9,435 bases of DNA, taken from the NCBI GenBank assembly GCA_003452965.1, contig DMMW01000003.1:1-9435 (forward strand). Reading direction: 5' to 3'. Positions 1 through 7,268 of the stretch are shown here, piece after piece (within the stretch, counting starts at the first letter, position 1; each line of letters opens with the position of its first letter). The translations under genes were made by a program, and so were the position numbers. The notes beneath the pieces were generated by a model. It had not been told where the DNA came from. It saw nothing but the letters and a program-made list of their open reading frames with translations, and did no database searches. The DNA comes from Elusimicrobiota bacterium. Its GTDB lineage: Bacteria; Elusimicrobiota; UBA8919.

Positions 1-1296
1 GACGGAATTGCAAAATATGAAAACATTGTTGTTATGGTTCCATATGCAGTTCCTAAAGATAAACTGCTTGTAGAAATTACTGAAATAAAAAGGAATTACG
101 CCCGCGGAAAAATTGTTTCAATTCTCTCCCCTTCTCCCAATAGAATTGTTCCTCCTTGCCCTATTCACTATACGCTAACCTCTAATCCCTGTTTTTATTG
201 CGGCGGCTGCGATTTCCAGATGATAAAATACGAAAAACAGCTTGAATTCAAAACTAAAATAGTTCAGGATTTTTTTGATGTTCCGATAAAGAGTATTTTA
301 CCCGCACCAAATCCGTTCGGGTATAGAAATAAAGTTCAGATGCCAATAGGTGGAAGTTCTAAAAAAGTTTTTATGGGATTTTTTCATCCGCAATCGCATA
401 GAATCGTTGATGTTCGTAATTGTCTTTTAGAGACGCAGTTGGCTAATAAAATAATTTCTTCAGTTCGCGATTTAATTAACGAATATAAAATTCAGCCATA
501 TAATGAGGATGCGAATAGAGGTGTTTTAAGACATATCATTTTAAGGCAGTCAATGGCATTTAATGAGGTTATGCTTATTTTTGTTTCAAAAACAAATTTT
601 ATATCTAATTTAAGAGAAATAACCGGCAAAATTACTAAAAAATTTCCTGAAATTGTATCTATATACCACAATATTAATTTTCAAAGAACAAATGTTATTT
701 TTGGAGATAAAAGTTTTAAAATTTTCGGTAAAGATACTATAAGGGAAAAAATCGGAAATGTTGTTTTTGAGATTTCCCCCACTTCTTTTTTTCAGGTAAA
801 TACAGCACAGGCAGCTAAACTATATGATGTTATAAAAAATTTTGCAAATCTTAAAGGGACGGAAAATATTATTGATGTTTATTCAGGTTGCGGCGGTATT
901 ACACTTTATCTTGCACCTTATTGTAAAAGTATTAAGGGGATTGAAGAAGTCGCATCCGCAGTAGCGGATGCGATTAGAAATGCAAGAATTAACAATATTA
1001 GAAATACATATTTTATAAGAGGAAATGCGGATTATACTCTAAGGAAAATGGATTTTACAAAATATAATATTGTGATTTTAGATCCGCCCAGGGCAGGTTG
1101 TTCGGAAGATGTTATTAAAGTTTTATTAAGATTAAAGCCACAGAAAATAATTTATACATCCTGTAATCCTGCAACACTGGCGCGTGATGTAAAAATACTT
1201 TCACAAAGTTATAAAATTAATGAAATCCAGCCGGTAGATATGTTCCCGCAAACATCGCATATAGAATGCGTGGTAAGTTTGGTTTGTATTAGTTAA
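1..1296 (+). CDS. 23S rRNA/tRNA uracil-C5 methyltransferase, TrmA/RlmC/RlmD family (5'-partial)
   Basis: SAM-dependent enzyme that makes 5-methyluridine in 23S rRNA or tRNA. The frame is open to base 1, and the residues before the first in-window ATG (base 34) read GIAKYENIVVMVPYAVPKDK, a TRAM RNA-binding domain. The gene therefore starts upstream and base 34 is not the real start. Counting from the base-34 Met, Fe-S cluster cysteines lie at C56 and C59 (CGGC) and C130 (RNCLLE), with C42 or C53 as the fourth ligand. The Rossmann SAM motif IIDVYSGCGG is at 279-288, DPPR at 350-353, the catalytic nucleophile C377 in SCNPATLARD, and the general-base Glu E411 in HIECV. The protein looks intact to its C-terminus. 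RlmD, RlmC and TrmA share these motifs, so the target (U1939, U747 or tRNA U54 in E. coli terms) cannot be assigned. Presence of TRAM and Fe-S cysteines favours an RlmD-like enzyme over TrmA. Confidence 0.95.
   Translation, partial: DGIAKYENIVVMVPYAVPKDKLLVEITEIKRNYARGKIVSILSPSPNRIVPPCPIHYTLTSNPCFYCGGCDFQMIKYEKQLEFKTKIVQDFFDVPIKSILPAPNPFGYRNKVQMPIGGSSKKVFMGFFHPQSHRIVDVRNCLLETQLANKIISSVRDLINEYKIQPYNEDANRGVLRHIILRQSMAFNEVMLIFVSKTNFISNLREITGKITKKFPEIVSIYHNINFQRTNVIFGDKSFKIFGKDTIREKIGNVVFEISPTSFFQVNTAQAAKLYDVIKNFANLKGTENIIDVYSGCGGITLYLAPYCKSIKGIEEVASAVADAIRNARINNIRNTYFIRGNADYTLRKMDFTKYNIVILDPPRAGCSEDVIKVLLRLKPQKIIYTSCNPATLARDVKILSQSYKINEIQPVDMFPQTSHIECVVSLVCIS
950..973. repeat. Perfect 10-bp inverted repeat with 4-base loop inside the methyltransferase gene
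   Basis: TCGCATCCGC (950-959), loop AGTA (960-963), then GCGGATGCGA (964-973). The arms are perfectly complementary and GC-rich in an AT-rich gene, so the RNA would form a strong hairpin. A G-U and an A-U pair could extend it to 12 bp. It encodes the ASAVADA stretch just after SAM motif I and does not break the frame. No T-run follows, so it is not an intrinsic terminator. Confidence 0.8.
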
Positions 1297-1366
1297 ATAA
1301 GTATATGTTTCAATGTTTACAAATTATGTAATGTTTTTGTTTTATAAACACAGCGGGGTAATAATT

Positions 1367-1401
1367 AACCTATACCTTATAACTTATGACCGATAACTAA
1401 C
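1367..1401. repeat. Degenerate 7-base tandem repeat, five units
   Basis: The stretch divides into five heptamers: AACCTAT, ACCTTAT, AACTTAT, GACCGAT, AACTAAC. Positions 3 (C) and 6 (A) are invariant and position 7 is T in four of five; the consensus is AACTTAT. The array runs directly into the left arm of the inverted repeat at 1398. This is a visual reading of a short, imperfect array, so a chance origin in AT-rich DNA is possible. Confidence 0.5.
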
Positions 1402-1431
1402 CCGCCTAAATATGTAATTTTTGGCGGGTTA
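1398..1431 (+). terminator. 9-bp GC-rich inverted repeat, possible transcription terminator
   Basis: TAACCCGCC (1398-1406) pairs perfectly with GGCGGGTTA (1423-1431) across a 16-base AT-rich loop, where three further A-T pairs are possible. It lies between the methyltransferase gene and mfd, where a terminator would be expected. The 3' arm is followed by TTCGCTC rather than a run of T, so it is not a canonical intrinsic terminator. It could instead be a terminator for another mechanism, or part of a dispersed repeat together with the heptamer array. Confidence 0.35.
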
Positions 1432-1439
1432 TTCGCTCA

Positions 1440-1466
1440 TTGACAGCCATAAGGGGATTTTAAAGA
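1440..1466 (+). promoter_or_regulatory. Candidate promoter upstream of mfd
   Basis: A perfect TTGACA (1440-1445) is followed after 15 bases by TAAAGA (1461-1466), a weak -10 with a short spacer. It sits just after the inverted repeat and would start transcription only a few bases before the mfd ATG at 1480, leaving almost no leader. The position fits the start of the six-gene cluster, but the match is only moderate. Confidence 0.25.
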
Positions 1467-1479
1467 CACGGAAAAAACA

Positions 1480-4422
1480 ATGCTAAATACTATAGAATTA
1501 TCAGGTTATGTTGCTTATTCAGTTATAAGCCAGCAGCACCTGTTTAAAAATAATATTATAATTCCTGCTAAAAATGACGAGAGTGCAATTGATATCTCGG
1601 AAGATATTTTGACGGTTTCAAAAGTTTTAAAGATTCCTATCCCACAGATTGTAACCTTTGCTGAATCCGATATTTTTTCGCGTATTAAAGCGATTTCACA
1701 AGTTTTGGAAGAAGATAAGATTTTTCTTTGTGCTTCTACTGATGCTATAAATAAAAAGACACTTTCTCCAACGAATTTTAAAAAATCAATAATAAGAATT
1801 AAAAAAAATGATGTTATAAACCGTAATTTAATTATTTCACAGTTATCTGAAAATGGTTATGATAGATTAGATATGGTTACAGATTTAGGTGAGTTTTCTG
1901 TTCGCGGCGAAATAATGGATATATGGTGTCCAACTTATAAATTACCGGTTAGAATTGTTTTTGATATGAATACTGTTGAGACAATAAAAAATATTGATTC
2001 TAACAGTCAGCGTTCAATTTCAGAGATTAATGAAGTTAATATTTTGCCGATAAAAGAAAAAGAAGAATCTACAATTTTTGAATATTTTAAGGACAATAGT
2101 TATATATTTAGCGATAAAGATATTATCGATTATTTACCTGTTCCGGAGTTCAATGGCAATATAGAATTATTCAAAGAAAAATATTTTCAATGGCAAGATG
2201 AAGATTTTCAAATTTTTATAATAGCAAATAATGAAGGTGATAAAAGGCATTTCTCTGAGATTCTCGGTAAAGGTTATGAAAAATCTATTTTCACCGGACA
2301 ACTTTCCAACGGTTTTATAATAAACAAAGACAAAATTGTTTTTATCACTACAAACGAAATATTTTCAAGGTATAAATTAAAAATACGTCCTCCCAAGTAT
2401 TTCAAGGAGTTGGGCGAGCCCATAGAATCACTCACAGAAATTAATAAAGATGATTTTATCGTTCATGAGAAATACGGTATAGGGATTTACAACGGATTAG
2501 AAAAGATAATAGCCGGAGGTATAACTGCAGAATATATTTCAATTTCATATGCTAATAATGATAAACTTTTTGTTCCGGTAAATGATTTTAATAAAATTCA
2601 AAAATATTTCGGAGTTGGAGAAAGATATCCCAAAATAAATTCACTTGATAGTACTTTGTGGGAGCGGACAAGGGCGGTCGCAGATGAAAATGCAAAAAAA
2701 CTAGCTCAGCAGCTTCTGCAGGTTTATGCAGAACGTTCTAATGTAACAAGGACCCCTTTTTCCCATGATACTGATTTTGAAAAAGAGTTTGAAGAAGAAT
2801 TTATATATGAAGAAACTCCCGACCAAGTAAAAGCAGTTGAAGATATAAAAAATGATATGCTCAGTTTGACTCCTATGGAAAGGTGCATTTTTGGCGATAC
2901 TGGTTTTGGCAAAACAGAAATTGCGATGCGAGCTGCTTTGAAATGTGTTTTGTCCGGGAAACAGGTGTGTTTTATGGCTCCTACAACTGTTTTGGTGCAA
3001 CAACATGAACAGACGTTTTTGGACCGTTTTGCAGATTGGCCCGTAAAAATATCAACATTATCAAGATTCAAAACAAAAAAAGAACAGAAAGAAATTATAG
3101 AAAAATTAAAAAGTGGTAAAGTTGACATTGTCATAGGAACACATCGCTTATTAAGTAAGGATATTGCATTTAACAATTTAGGTCTTTTAATAATTGATGA
3201 AGAGCATCGATTTGGTGTTGCGGATAAAGAAAAAATTAAAATGTTAAAGCAAAATGTTGATTGTTTATATCTTACCGCTACCCCCATTCCACGCACGCTG
3301 TCTATGGCCCTTTCCGGAATAAAGAACATGTCTACTATTGAGACACCGCCGGTTGGCAGACAAGCGGTTGAGACGATACTTCTTGAATACAACGAAAAAA
3401 TTATTTCTGATGCTATTATGTACGAAATTTCGCGTGGAGGACAAGTCTTTTATATTCATAATAGAATTGGAACGATAAAGAATTGTGTTGATAGGTTAAA
3501 AGTATTGCTTCCAAATGTGAAGTTTGATTTTTTGCATGGCAGGATGAGTGCCAATGAGATTGAAGAGAAGATGTTACGGTTTTTAAAAAAAGAGTTTGAT
3601 TGTTTGATATCTACAACTATCATTGAAGCGGGGCTGGATATCCCAAATGTAAATACAATTATTGTAGAAGAATCCGATAATTTCGGATTGGGTCAACTTT
3701 ATCAATTACGAGGCAGGGTTGGCCGCTCAAAAATAAAAGCATATTGTTATCTTTTTTATAAAAAAGGTAATCTTACCGAGATTGCAGAAAAACGACTTTC
3801 TGCAATTAAAGAATTTGCAAAATTAGGTTCAGGATTTCATCTTGCGTTAAAGGACTTACAGATAAGAGGTGCAGGTGAGATTTTAGGCAAGCGTCAGCAT
3901 GGTTATATTAGTTCAATTGGATTTGATATGTATTTGAAACTATTGGAAAAGTATTCTAATGAGATTAAAGGCATTGAAACAAAAAAAGAAATAATACCAG
4001 AAATAAATATGCCGGTAAACGCTATTATTCCTTATGAGTATATAGGTGAAGAAACCCAGAGGATTGCATTTTACAAAAAAATTTTAATGTCAAAAGAAAT
4101 CGCAGATATTGATGAGATAAAGAATGAAATGCAAGATAGATTTGGAGATTTGCCTAAAGAAACCGAAAATCTATTTATTATAGGTGAGATTCGCATATTG
4201 GCAAATAGGCTGGGTATTATAAAGACATCTTCTTTGGAGAAATCGGTTTTAATAGAATTTTCTATTGACACCCCAGTAGAACCATCCTGTATCTTGAGAA
4301 TTTTGGGAAACAGTAAATATAGGTTTATCAAAAGCAACATATTGGAAATAACTTTTAATGAACCGTTAACACAGCAAGAAAACCTTTTTTTTGTTAAAAA
4401 CTTATTGCATTCTTTTAAATAA
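1480..4422 (+). CDS. mfd: Transcription-repair coupling factor Mfd
   Basis: Mfd is a DNA translocase that displaces RNA polymerase stalled at lesions and recruits UvrA for transcription-coupled excision repair. Domains in order: a UvrB-like module (about 1-195, including GYDRLDMV at 126 and VRGEIMDIW); a reduced linker region; the CarD-like RNA polymerase-interacting domain from about 326 (IVHEKYGIGIY); a RecG-like helicase core with Walker A GDTGFGKTE (K478), DEEHRFG (D573), TATPIPRTL and QLYQLRGRVGRS; the TRG motif around 786-808 (FHLALKDLQIRGAGE, RQHG); and a C-terminal D7 domain. At 980 residues it is clearly shorter than the 1148 of E. coli, with nearly all the loss before the polymerase-interacting domain. 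ATG 1480 is the first start after an in-frame stop at 1450. The ribosome site is weak (GGA about 8 bases upstream). It is the first gene of a tight collinear cluster; the next gene follows after 30 bases. Confidence 0.97.
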   Translation: MLNTIELSGYVAYSVISQQHLFKNNIIIPAKNDESAIDISEDILTVSKVLKIPIPQIVTFAESDIFSRIKAISQVLEEDKIFLCASTDAINKKTLSPTNFKKSIIRIKKNDVINRNLIISQLSENGYDRLDMVTDLGEFSVRGEIMDIWCPTYKLPVRIVFDMNTVETIKNIDSNSQRSISEINEVNILPIKEKEESTIFEYFKDNSYIFSDKDIIDYLPVPEFNGNIELFKEKYFQWQDEDFQIFIIANNEGDKRHFSEILGKGYEKSIFTGQLSNGFIINKDKIVFITTNEIFSRYKLKIRPPKYFKELGEPIESLTEINKDDFIVHEKYGIGIYNGLEKIIAGGITAEYISISYANNDKLFVPVNDFNKIQKYFGVGERYPKINSLDSTLWERTRAVADENAKKLAQQLLQVYAERSNVTRTPFSHDTDFEKEFEEEFIYEETPDQVKAVEDIKNDMLSLTPMERCIFGDTGFGKTEIAMRAALKCVLSGKQVCFMAPTTVLVQQHEQTFLDRFADWPVKISTLSRFKTKKEQKEIIEKLKSGKVDIVIGTHRLLSKDIAFNNLGLLIIDEEHRFGVADKEKIKMLKQNVDCLYLTATPIPRTLSMALSGIKNMSTIETPPVGRQAVETILLEYNEKIISDAIMYEISRGGQVFYIHNRIGTIKNCVDRLKVLLPNVKFDFLHGRMSANEIEEKMLRFLKKEFDCLISTTIIEAGLDIPNVNTIIVEESDNFGLGQLYQLRGRVGRSKIKAYCYLFYKKGNLTEIAEKRLSAIKEFAKLGSGFHLALKDLQIRGAGEILGKRQHGYISSIGFDMYLKLLEKYSNEIKGIETKKEIIPEINMPVNAIIPYEYIGEETQRIAFYKKILMSKEIADIDEIKNEMQDRFGDLPKETENLFIIGEIRILANRLGIIKTSSLEKSVLIEFSIDTPVEPSCILRILGNSKYRFIKSNILEITFNEPLTQQENLFFVKNLLHSFK

Positions 4423-4433
4423 TTTTATATAAT
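4405..4433 (+). promoter_or_regulatory. Candidate internal promoter at the end of mfd
   Basis: A perfect TATAAT (4428-4433) lies 17 bases after TTGCAT (4405-4410), overlapping the mfd stop codon. A start near 4440 would place the GGAGG site of the next gene just inside the transcript. The -35 match is only three of six and such sequences are common in AT-rich DNA. If real, it would give the parvulin genes extra transcription independent of mfd. Confidence 0.3.
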
Positions 4434-4443
4434 TCAAAATAAC

Positions 4444-4448
4444 GGAGG
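4444..4448 (+). promoter_or_regulatory. Strong ribosome binding site for the lipoprotein parvulin
   Basis: GGAGG is followed after only four bases (TAAT) by ATG 4453. The core is perfect and the spacing slightly short. It supports ATG 4453 as the start, and therefore the full lipoprotein signal. Confidence 0.7.
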
Positions 4449-4452
4449 TAAT

Positions 4453-5364
4453 ATGAAATCCACGGTTTTAAATAAAAAAATACGGTTGTATGTAAATATA
4501 TTTTTCGGTTCGGTATTGGTGTTTGCATTTTTAGGATGTTCAAAATCCGGCGATAAGGAAAAAATAATTGCCAGAGTGGGTAATGAAAAAATAACCGTTG
4601 AAGAATTTGAAAAAATGATTGAAAATGCACCATATACGATAGAGGATTACTTAAAAACTGATGCCGGTAAAAAGCATTATTTAGATGAGTTGTTGAAGGA
4701 AAAAATAATAATCGTAGAAGCTAAAAGACAAGGAATGAAGAATAGACCTCAGGTTAAAAAACGATTTATTGAACTGGAAAAAAGGCTAAGAGAAAACCAG
4801 AAGAAGCTGCAGGATGATATATTGTTGAGCGAACTTCTCAAAGAGAAAATTACAATAGGCGATAGCGATGTTAAAGAATATTATGAAAATAATAAAGAAG
4901 AGTTTGATAAGCCGGTAGAAATCAAGGCAAGTCATATTTTAGTTCGTTTCGAAGACGAGGCACAAAGGATTCTTAACCGTTTAAAAAAAGGAGAAAATTT
5001 TTCTAAATTGGCAAAGGAACTGTCAGTAGATAAAACAACCGCCCAGAAAGGTGGCAGCCTTGAATATTTTGGCAGAAGGCAATTTGTAAAAGAATTTGAG
5101 GATGTAGCATTCGGTTTAAAGAAAATCGGCGATATTTCAGGAATAGTAAAAACTCCACTGGGGTATCATATTATTAAACTTGACGGTAGGAAACAGCTGA
5201 AAGCGAAAAAGTTTGAGGAAGTTGAGATGGAAATTAAGCAAGTTATCGAAAAACAGAAGTTTGACGACTGGATGACTAAAATATCCAAAAAGTATAAACC
5301 AATTGTATATTATGAATTAATTCCGAAAAGTAATGTTTTGGAGGATAAAAAAAATGAAAAGTAA
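4453..5364 (+). CDS. Parvulin-type peptidyl-prolyl isomerase, probable lipoprotein (PrsA/SurA-like)
   Basis: Predicted chaperone and cis-trans prolyl isomerase for exported proteins, anchored in a membrane on its outer face. Residues 1-29 form a signal peptide: charged start, hydrophobic core, and FLGC with C29 as the lipidation site. F at -3 departs from the usual L. A SurA_N-like helical region follows (about 38-150, starting IARVGNEKITVEEFEK). One parvulin (PpiC) domain covers about 157-247, with KASHILV (H161), QKGGSLEYFGRRQF and LGYHIIKL (H239). A charged tail ends the 303-residue protein. There is only one PpiC domain, unlike the two of E. coli SurA; this resembles Gram-positive PrsA, but here in a probable diderm. 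It lies 30 bases after mfd and overlaps the next parvulin gene by 11 bases, so the two are probably co-translated. The family is clear; client proteins are unknown. Confidence 0.92.
   Translation: MKSTVLNKKIRLYVNIFFGSVLVFAFLGCSKSGDKEKIIARVGNEKITVEEFEKMIENAPYTIEDYLKTDAGKKHYLDELLKEKIIIVEAKRQGMKNRPQVKKRFIELEKRLRENQKKLQDDILLSELLKEKITIGDSDVKEYYENNKEEFDKPVEIKASHILVRFEDEAQRILNRLKKGENFSKLAKELSVDKTTAQKGGSLEYFGRRQFVKEFEDVAFGLKKIGDISGIVKTPLGYHIIKLDGRKQLKAKKFEEVEMEIKQVIEKQKFDDWMTKISKKYKPIVYYELIPKSNVLEDKKNEK
5340..5345 (+). promoter_or_regulatory. Ribosome binding site that fixes the start of the second parvulin
   Basis: GGAGGA lies inside the 3' end of the preceding gene, nine bases before ATG 5354. An in-frame ATG at 5333 lies upstream of this site and has no comparable signal, and its extra seven residues (MFWRIKK) add nothing to a signal peptide. 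ATG 5354 is therefore preferred. Confidence 0.75.
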
Positions 5365-6400
5365 GTTAAGAAGTGCATCAGATTATTTACTGAAGTTTTT
5401 GTTAGTTTTTATCGTTATTGTGTTTATTGTAGGTTATACTTCTTTGAATTGTGTTGTAAATAAAACGATAGCCAAAATTAATGACGACATTATTTTGCAA
5501 ACCGATTACGAAAGAGTATCTAATCCCGTGATAGAGCAGCTTAAAAGTAATTACAGTGATAAAATGTCAAAGGAAGAATTGGATAAAAAGATATCTGAAA
5601 TAAAAAAGGAATTATTGGATCAGATGATTGACCAGAAATTGCTTTTGCAGGAAGCTAAAAGGAGAAGTTTTAAGGTCAGTAAGAGAGAAATAGAAAACGG
5701 AATAGAGACTGTGAAAGAAAGATTCAAAAAGAATGGTGAAAAACCCCTTTCCCCTACCGAAGCAGAAGCCGAATTCAATGCCGAATTAAGAAGGCAAAAT
5801 TATACAATGAGCCAATTCAAAGACAAGATTCAAGATGATTTAATGATTAATAAATTAATTGAATTGGAGATAATTTCAAAAACCCCCAAAGTATCTGAAC
5901 AGGAACTAAAAGATTATTACGATAAAAACAAAGATAAGTTAGACGAGCCTGAAAAAGTATCGGTAAGACACATACTGATACGTGTAGAAAAAAATGTTTC
6001 AATAAAAGAGAAGTCGCAGGCGTTAAATAAGATAAAGGAAGTACAGAAAAAGTTAAAAAGTGGCGAAGATTTTGCTAAGATTGCCGAGGAGTATTCTGAA
6101 GATACCGGAAGCGCTAAGGACGGCGGAGACCTCGGATTTATTATAAAAGGAATGATGGTAAAGAATTTTGAAGACGTATCCTTTAAAACTCAGGTTGGCG
6201 AGATATCGGATATATTTGAAACTGAATTCGGTTATCATATAATAAAAATAGATGCAAAAAAGGCGAAACAAAAAAGAACTTTTGAACAGGTTAAAGAGGA
6301 TCTGGAAAAATATTTAAGAAGCGAAAAAAATCAGGAACAATATGAGAAATATATTAAATCACTTCGCGAAAAGGCGAATATTTCAATAAGCGATATTTAG
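5354..6400 (+). CDS. SurA-like periplasmic chaperone / peptidyl-prolyl isomerase
   Basis: Predicted periplasmic folding helper of the SurA type, the family that escorts outer-membrane proteins. With the start at ATG 5354 the protein has 348 residues. Residues 1-30 hold a basic start and a strong hydrophobic segment (FLLVFIVIVFIVG), acting as signal peptide or membrane anchor. NKTIAKINDDIILQTDYE then opens a SurA_N-type helical region rich in Lys and Glu, to about 195. A single PpiC domain spans about 200-300: VRHILIRV with H206, DGGDLGFIIKGMMVKNFEDVSF and FGYHIIKID with H295. A charged helical tail ends the protein. A Cys sits in SLNC near the signal, but Asn at -1 makes lipidation unlikely. 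The gene overlaps the previous parvulin by 11 bases and ends at the pdxA start. surA directly before pdxA is also the E. coli order. I leave the symbol blank because E. coli SurA has two PpiC domains. Confidence 0.9.
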   Translation: MKSKLRSASDYLLKFLLVFIVIVFIVGYTSLNCVVNKTIAKINDDIILQTDYERVSNPVIEQLKSNYSDKMSKEELDKKISEIKKELLDQMIDQKLLLQEAKRRSFKVSKREIENGIETVKERFKKNGEKPLSPTEAEAEFNAELRRQNYTMSQFKDKIQDDLMINKLIELEIISKTPKVSEQELKDYYDKNKDKLDEPEKVSVRHILIRVEKNVSIKEKSQALNKIKEVQKKLKSGEDFAKIAEEYSEDTGSAKDGGDLGFIIKGMMVKNFEDVSFKTQVGEISDIFETEFGYHIIKIDAKKAKQKRTFEQVKEDLEKYLRSEKNQEQYEKYIKSLREKANISISDI

Positions 6401-6402
6401 TG

Positions 6403-7260
6403 ATGCATAAACCTGTAATTGCAGTTACTGTCGGTGATCCTGCCGGTATCGGTCCTGAAATTGCTGAAAAAGCGGTTTCAAACCAAACAATCCTGAGAAT
6501 TTGTAAACCTATTATAATCGGTTCTTCCTATGGCTTTACTGCCGGTAAAAATACAAGAAAAAGCGATAAAGCCGCCATACTTTTTTTAAATAAAGCAGTT
6601 GAACTTTTAAGAAAAAATGTGGCAGATGCTGTTGTTACCGCCCCTGTATCAAAGTCAGCTTTTGGTAAAATCGGCGGACACACTGAATTTTTTGCCAACA
6701 AGTTCAACCTACAAAAAGTGGAAATGTTAATGATGGCAGATGAATTAAAAGTCTTGCTATTGACAAGGCATATACCGTTAAAAGATGTATCAAAGGAAAT
6801 AAAAATTGATAAGATAGTAGGGTCCGTTGAGTTTGCATCAAGTTATTTGAGAAAAAGATTCAACAAAAAAAAATTAGAAATATTTATATGCGGTTTAAAT
6901 CCTCATTGTGGAGACAAAGGATTAGTTGGTAAAGAAGAACAGAAAATAATTATACCAGCAATAATTAATCTGAGAAAGAACGGTTTAAATGTTTTTGGTC
7001 CGATGAATCCGGAAGATGTTTTTAACAAACATAGGGACGGATTGATTGTAAGTATCTATCACGATCAAGCTATGATACCGTTAAAAATATTAAAGCCGAA
7101 TAAAATAGTGAATCTTACCATAGGTCTTCCTTTTGTGAGAACTTCACCGGGGCATGGTACCGGATACGATATAGCCGGTAAAGGAAAAGCAAATCCTGAA
7201 TCAATGATTGAGGCATTAAAACTTGCCTGTTACTTGACAAAGAAGGAAAAATTGATATAA
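6403..7260 (+). CDS. pdxA: 4-hydroxythreonine-4-phosphate dehydrogenase PdxA
   Basis: PdxA oxidises 4-phosphohydroxy-L-threonine with NAD in the deoxyxylulose-5-phosphate-dependent route to pyridoxal 5'-phosphate; PdxJ takes the product. The N-terminal PVIAVTVGDPAGIGPEI is diagnostic. The substrate motif GGHTEFF (H93) and three metal-binding histidines are present: H123 in TRHIPL, H168 in GLNPHCGD and H220 in YHDQ. The C-terminal LPFVRTSPGHGTGYDIAGKG is typical. At 285 residues it is about 45 shorter than the E. coli enzyme (329); the gap lies between IIIGS (about 38) and FTAGKN (about 44). All catalytic positions remain, so it is probably active. The junction reads TAGTGATG: GTG 6400 overlaps the previous stop by one base, and ATG 6403 lies two bases after it. 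I prefer ATG 6403. No clear ribosome site is seen, which suggests coupling to the preceding gene. Confidence 0.95.
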   Translation: MHKPVIAVTVGDPAGIGPEIAEKAVSNQTILRICKPIIIGSSYGFTAGKNTRKSDKAAILFLNKAVELLRKNVADAVVTAPVSKSAFGKIGGHTEFFANKFNLQKVEMLMMADELKVLLLTRHIPLKDVSKEIKIDKIVGSVEFASSYLRKRFNKKKLEIFICGLNPHCGDKGLVGKEEQKIIIPAIINLRKNGLNVFGPMNPEDVFNKHRDGLIVSIYHDQAMIPLKILKPNKIVNLTIGLPFVRTSPGHGTGYDIAGKGKANPESMIEALKLACYLTKKEKLI

Positions 7261-7268
7261 TCAACTTT

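Larger units (their letters stand above)
1297..1479. other. Intergenic region between the methyltransferase gene and mfd
   Basis: This 183-base gap is the only sizeable non-coding stretch in the window. The first 70 bases are AT-rich with no structure I trust. They are followed by a period-7 degenerate repeat (1367-1401), an inverted repeat (1398-1431) and a possible promoter for mfd. I see no open frame, tRNA or recognisable riboswitch. Confidence 0.8.

Noticed and set aside
34..36. ATG at base 34 as the start of the methyltransferase gene
   Set aside because: The frame is open to base 1 and the residues before it match a TRAM domain, so the true start is upstream of the window.
2701..3459. 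Minus-strand open frames inside mfd
   Set aside because: They lie fully opposite conserved helicase motifs, show no recognisable domain, and are explained as shadows of mfd.
5333..5335. ATG 5333 as the start of the second parvulin
   Set aside because: The GGAGGA ribosome site lies between this ATG and ATG 5354 and serves the latter with normal spacing.
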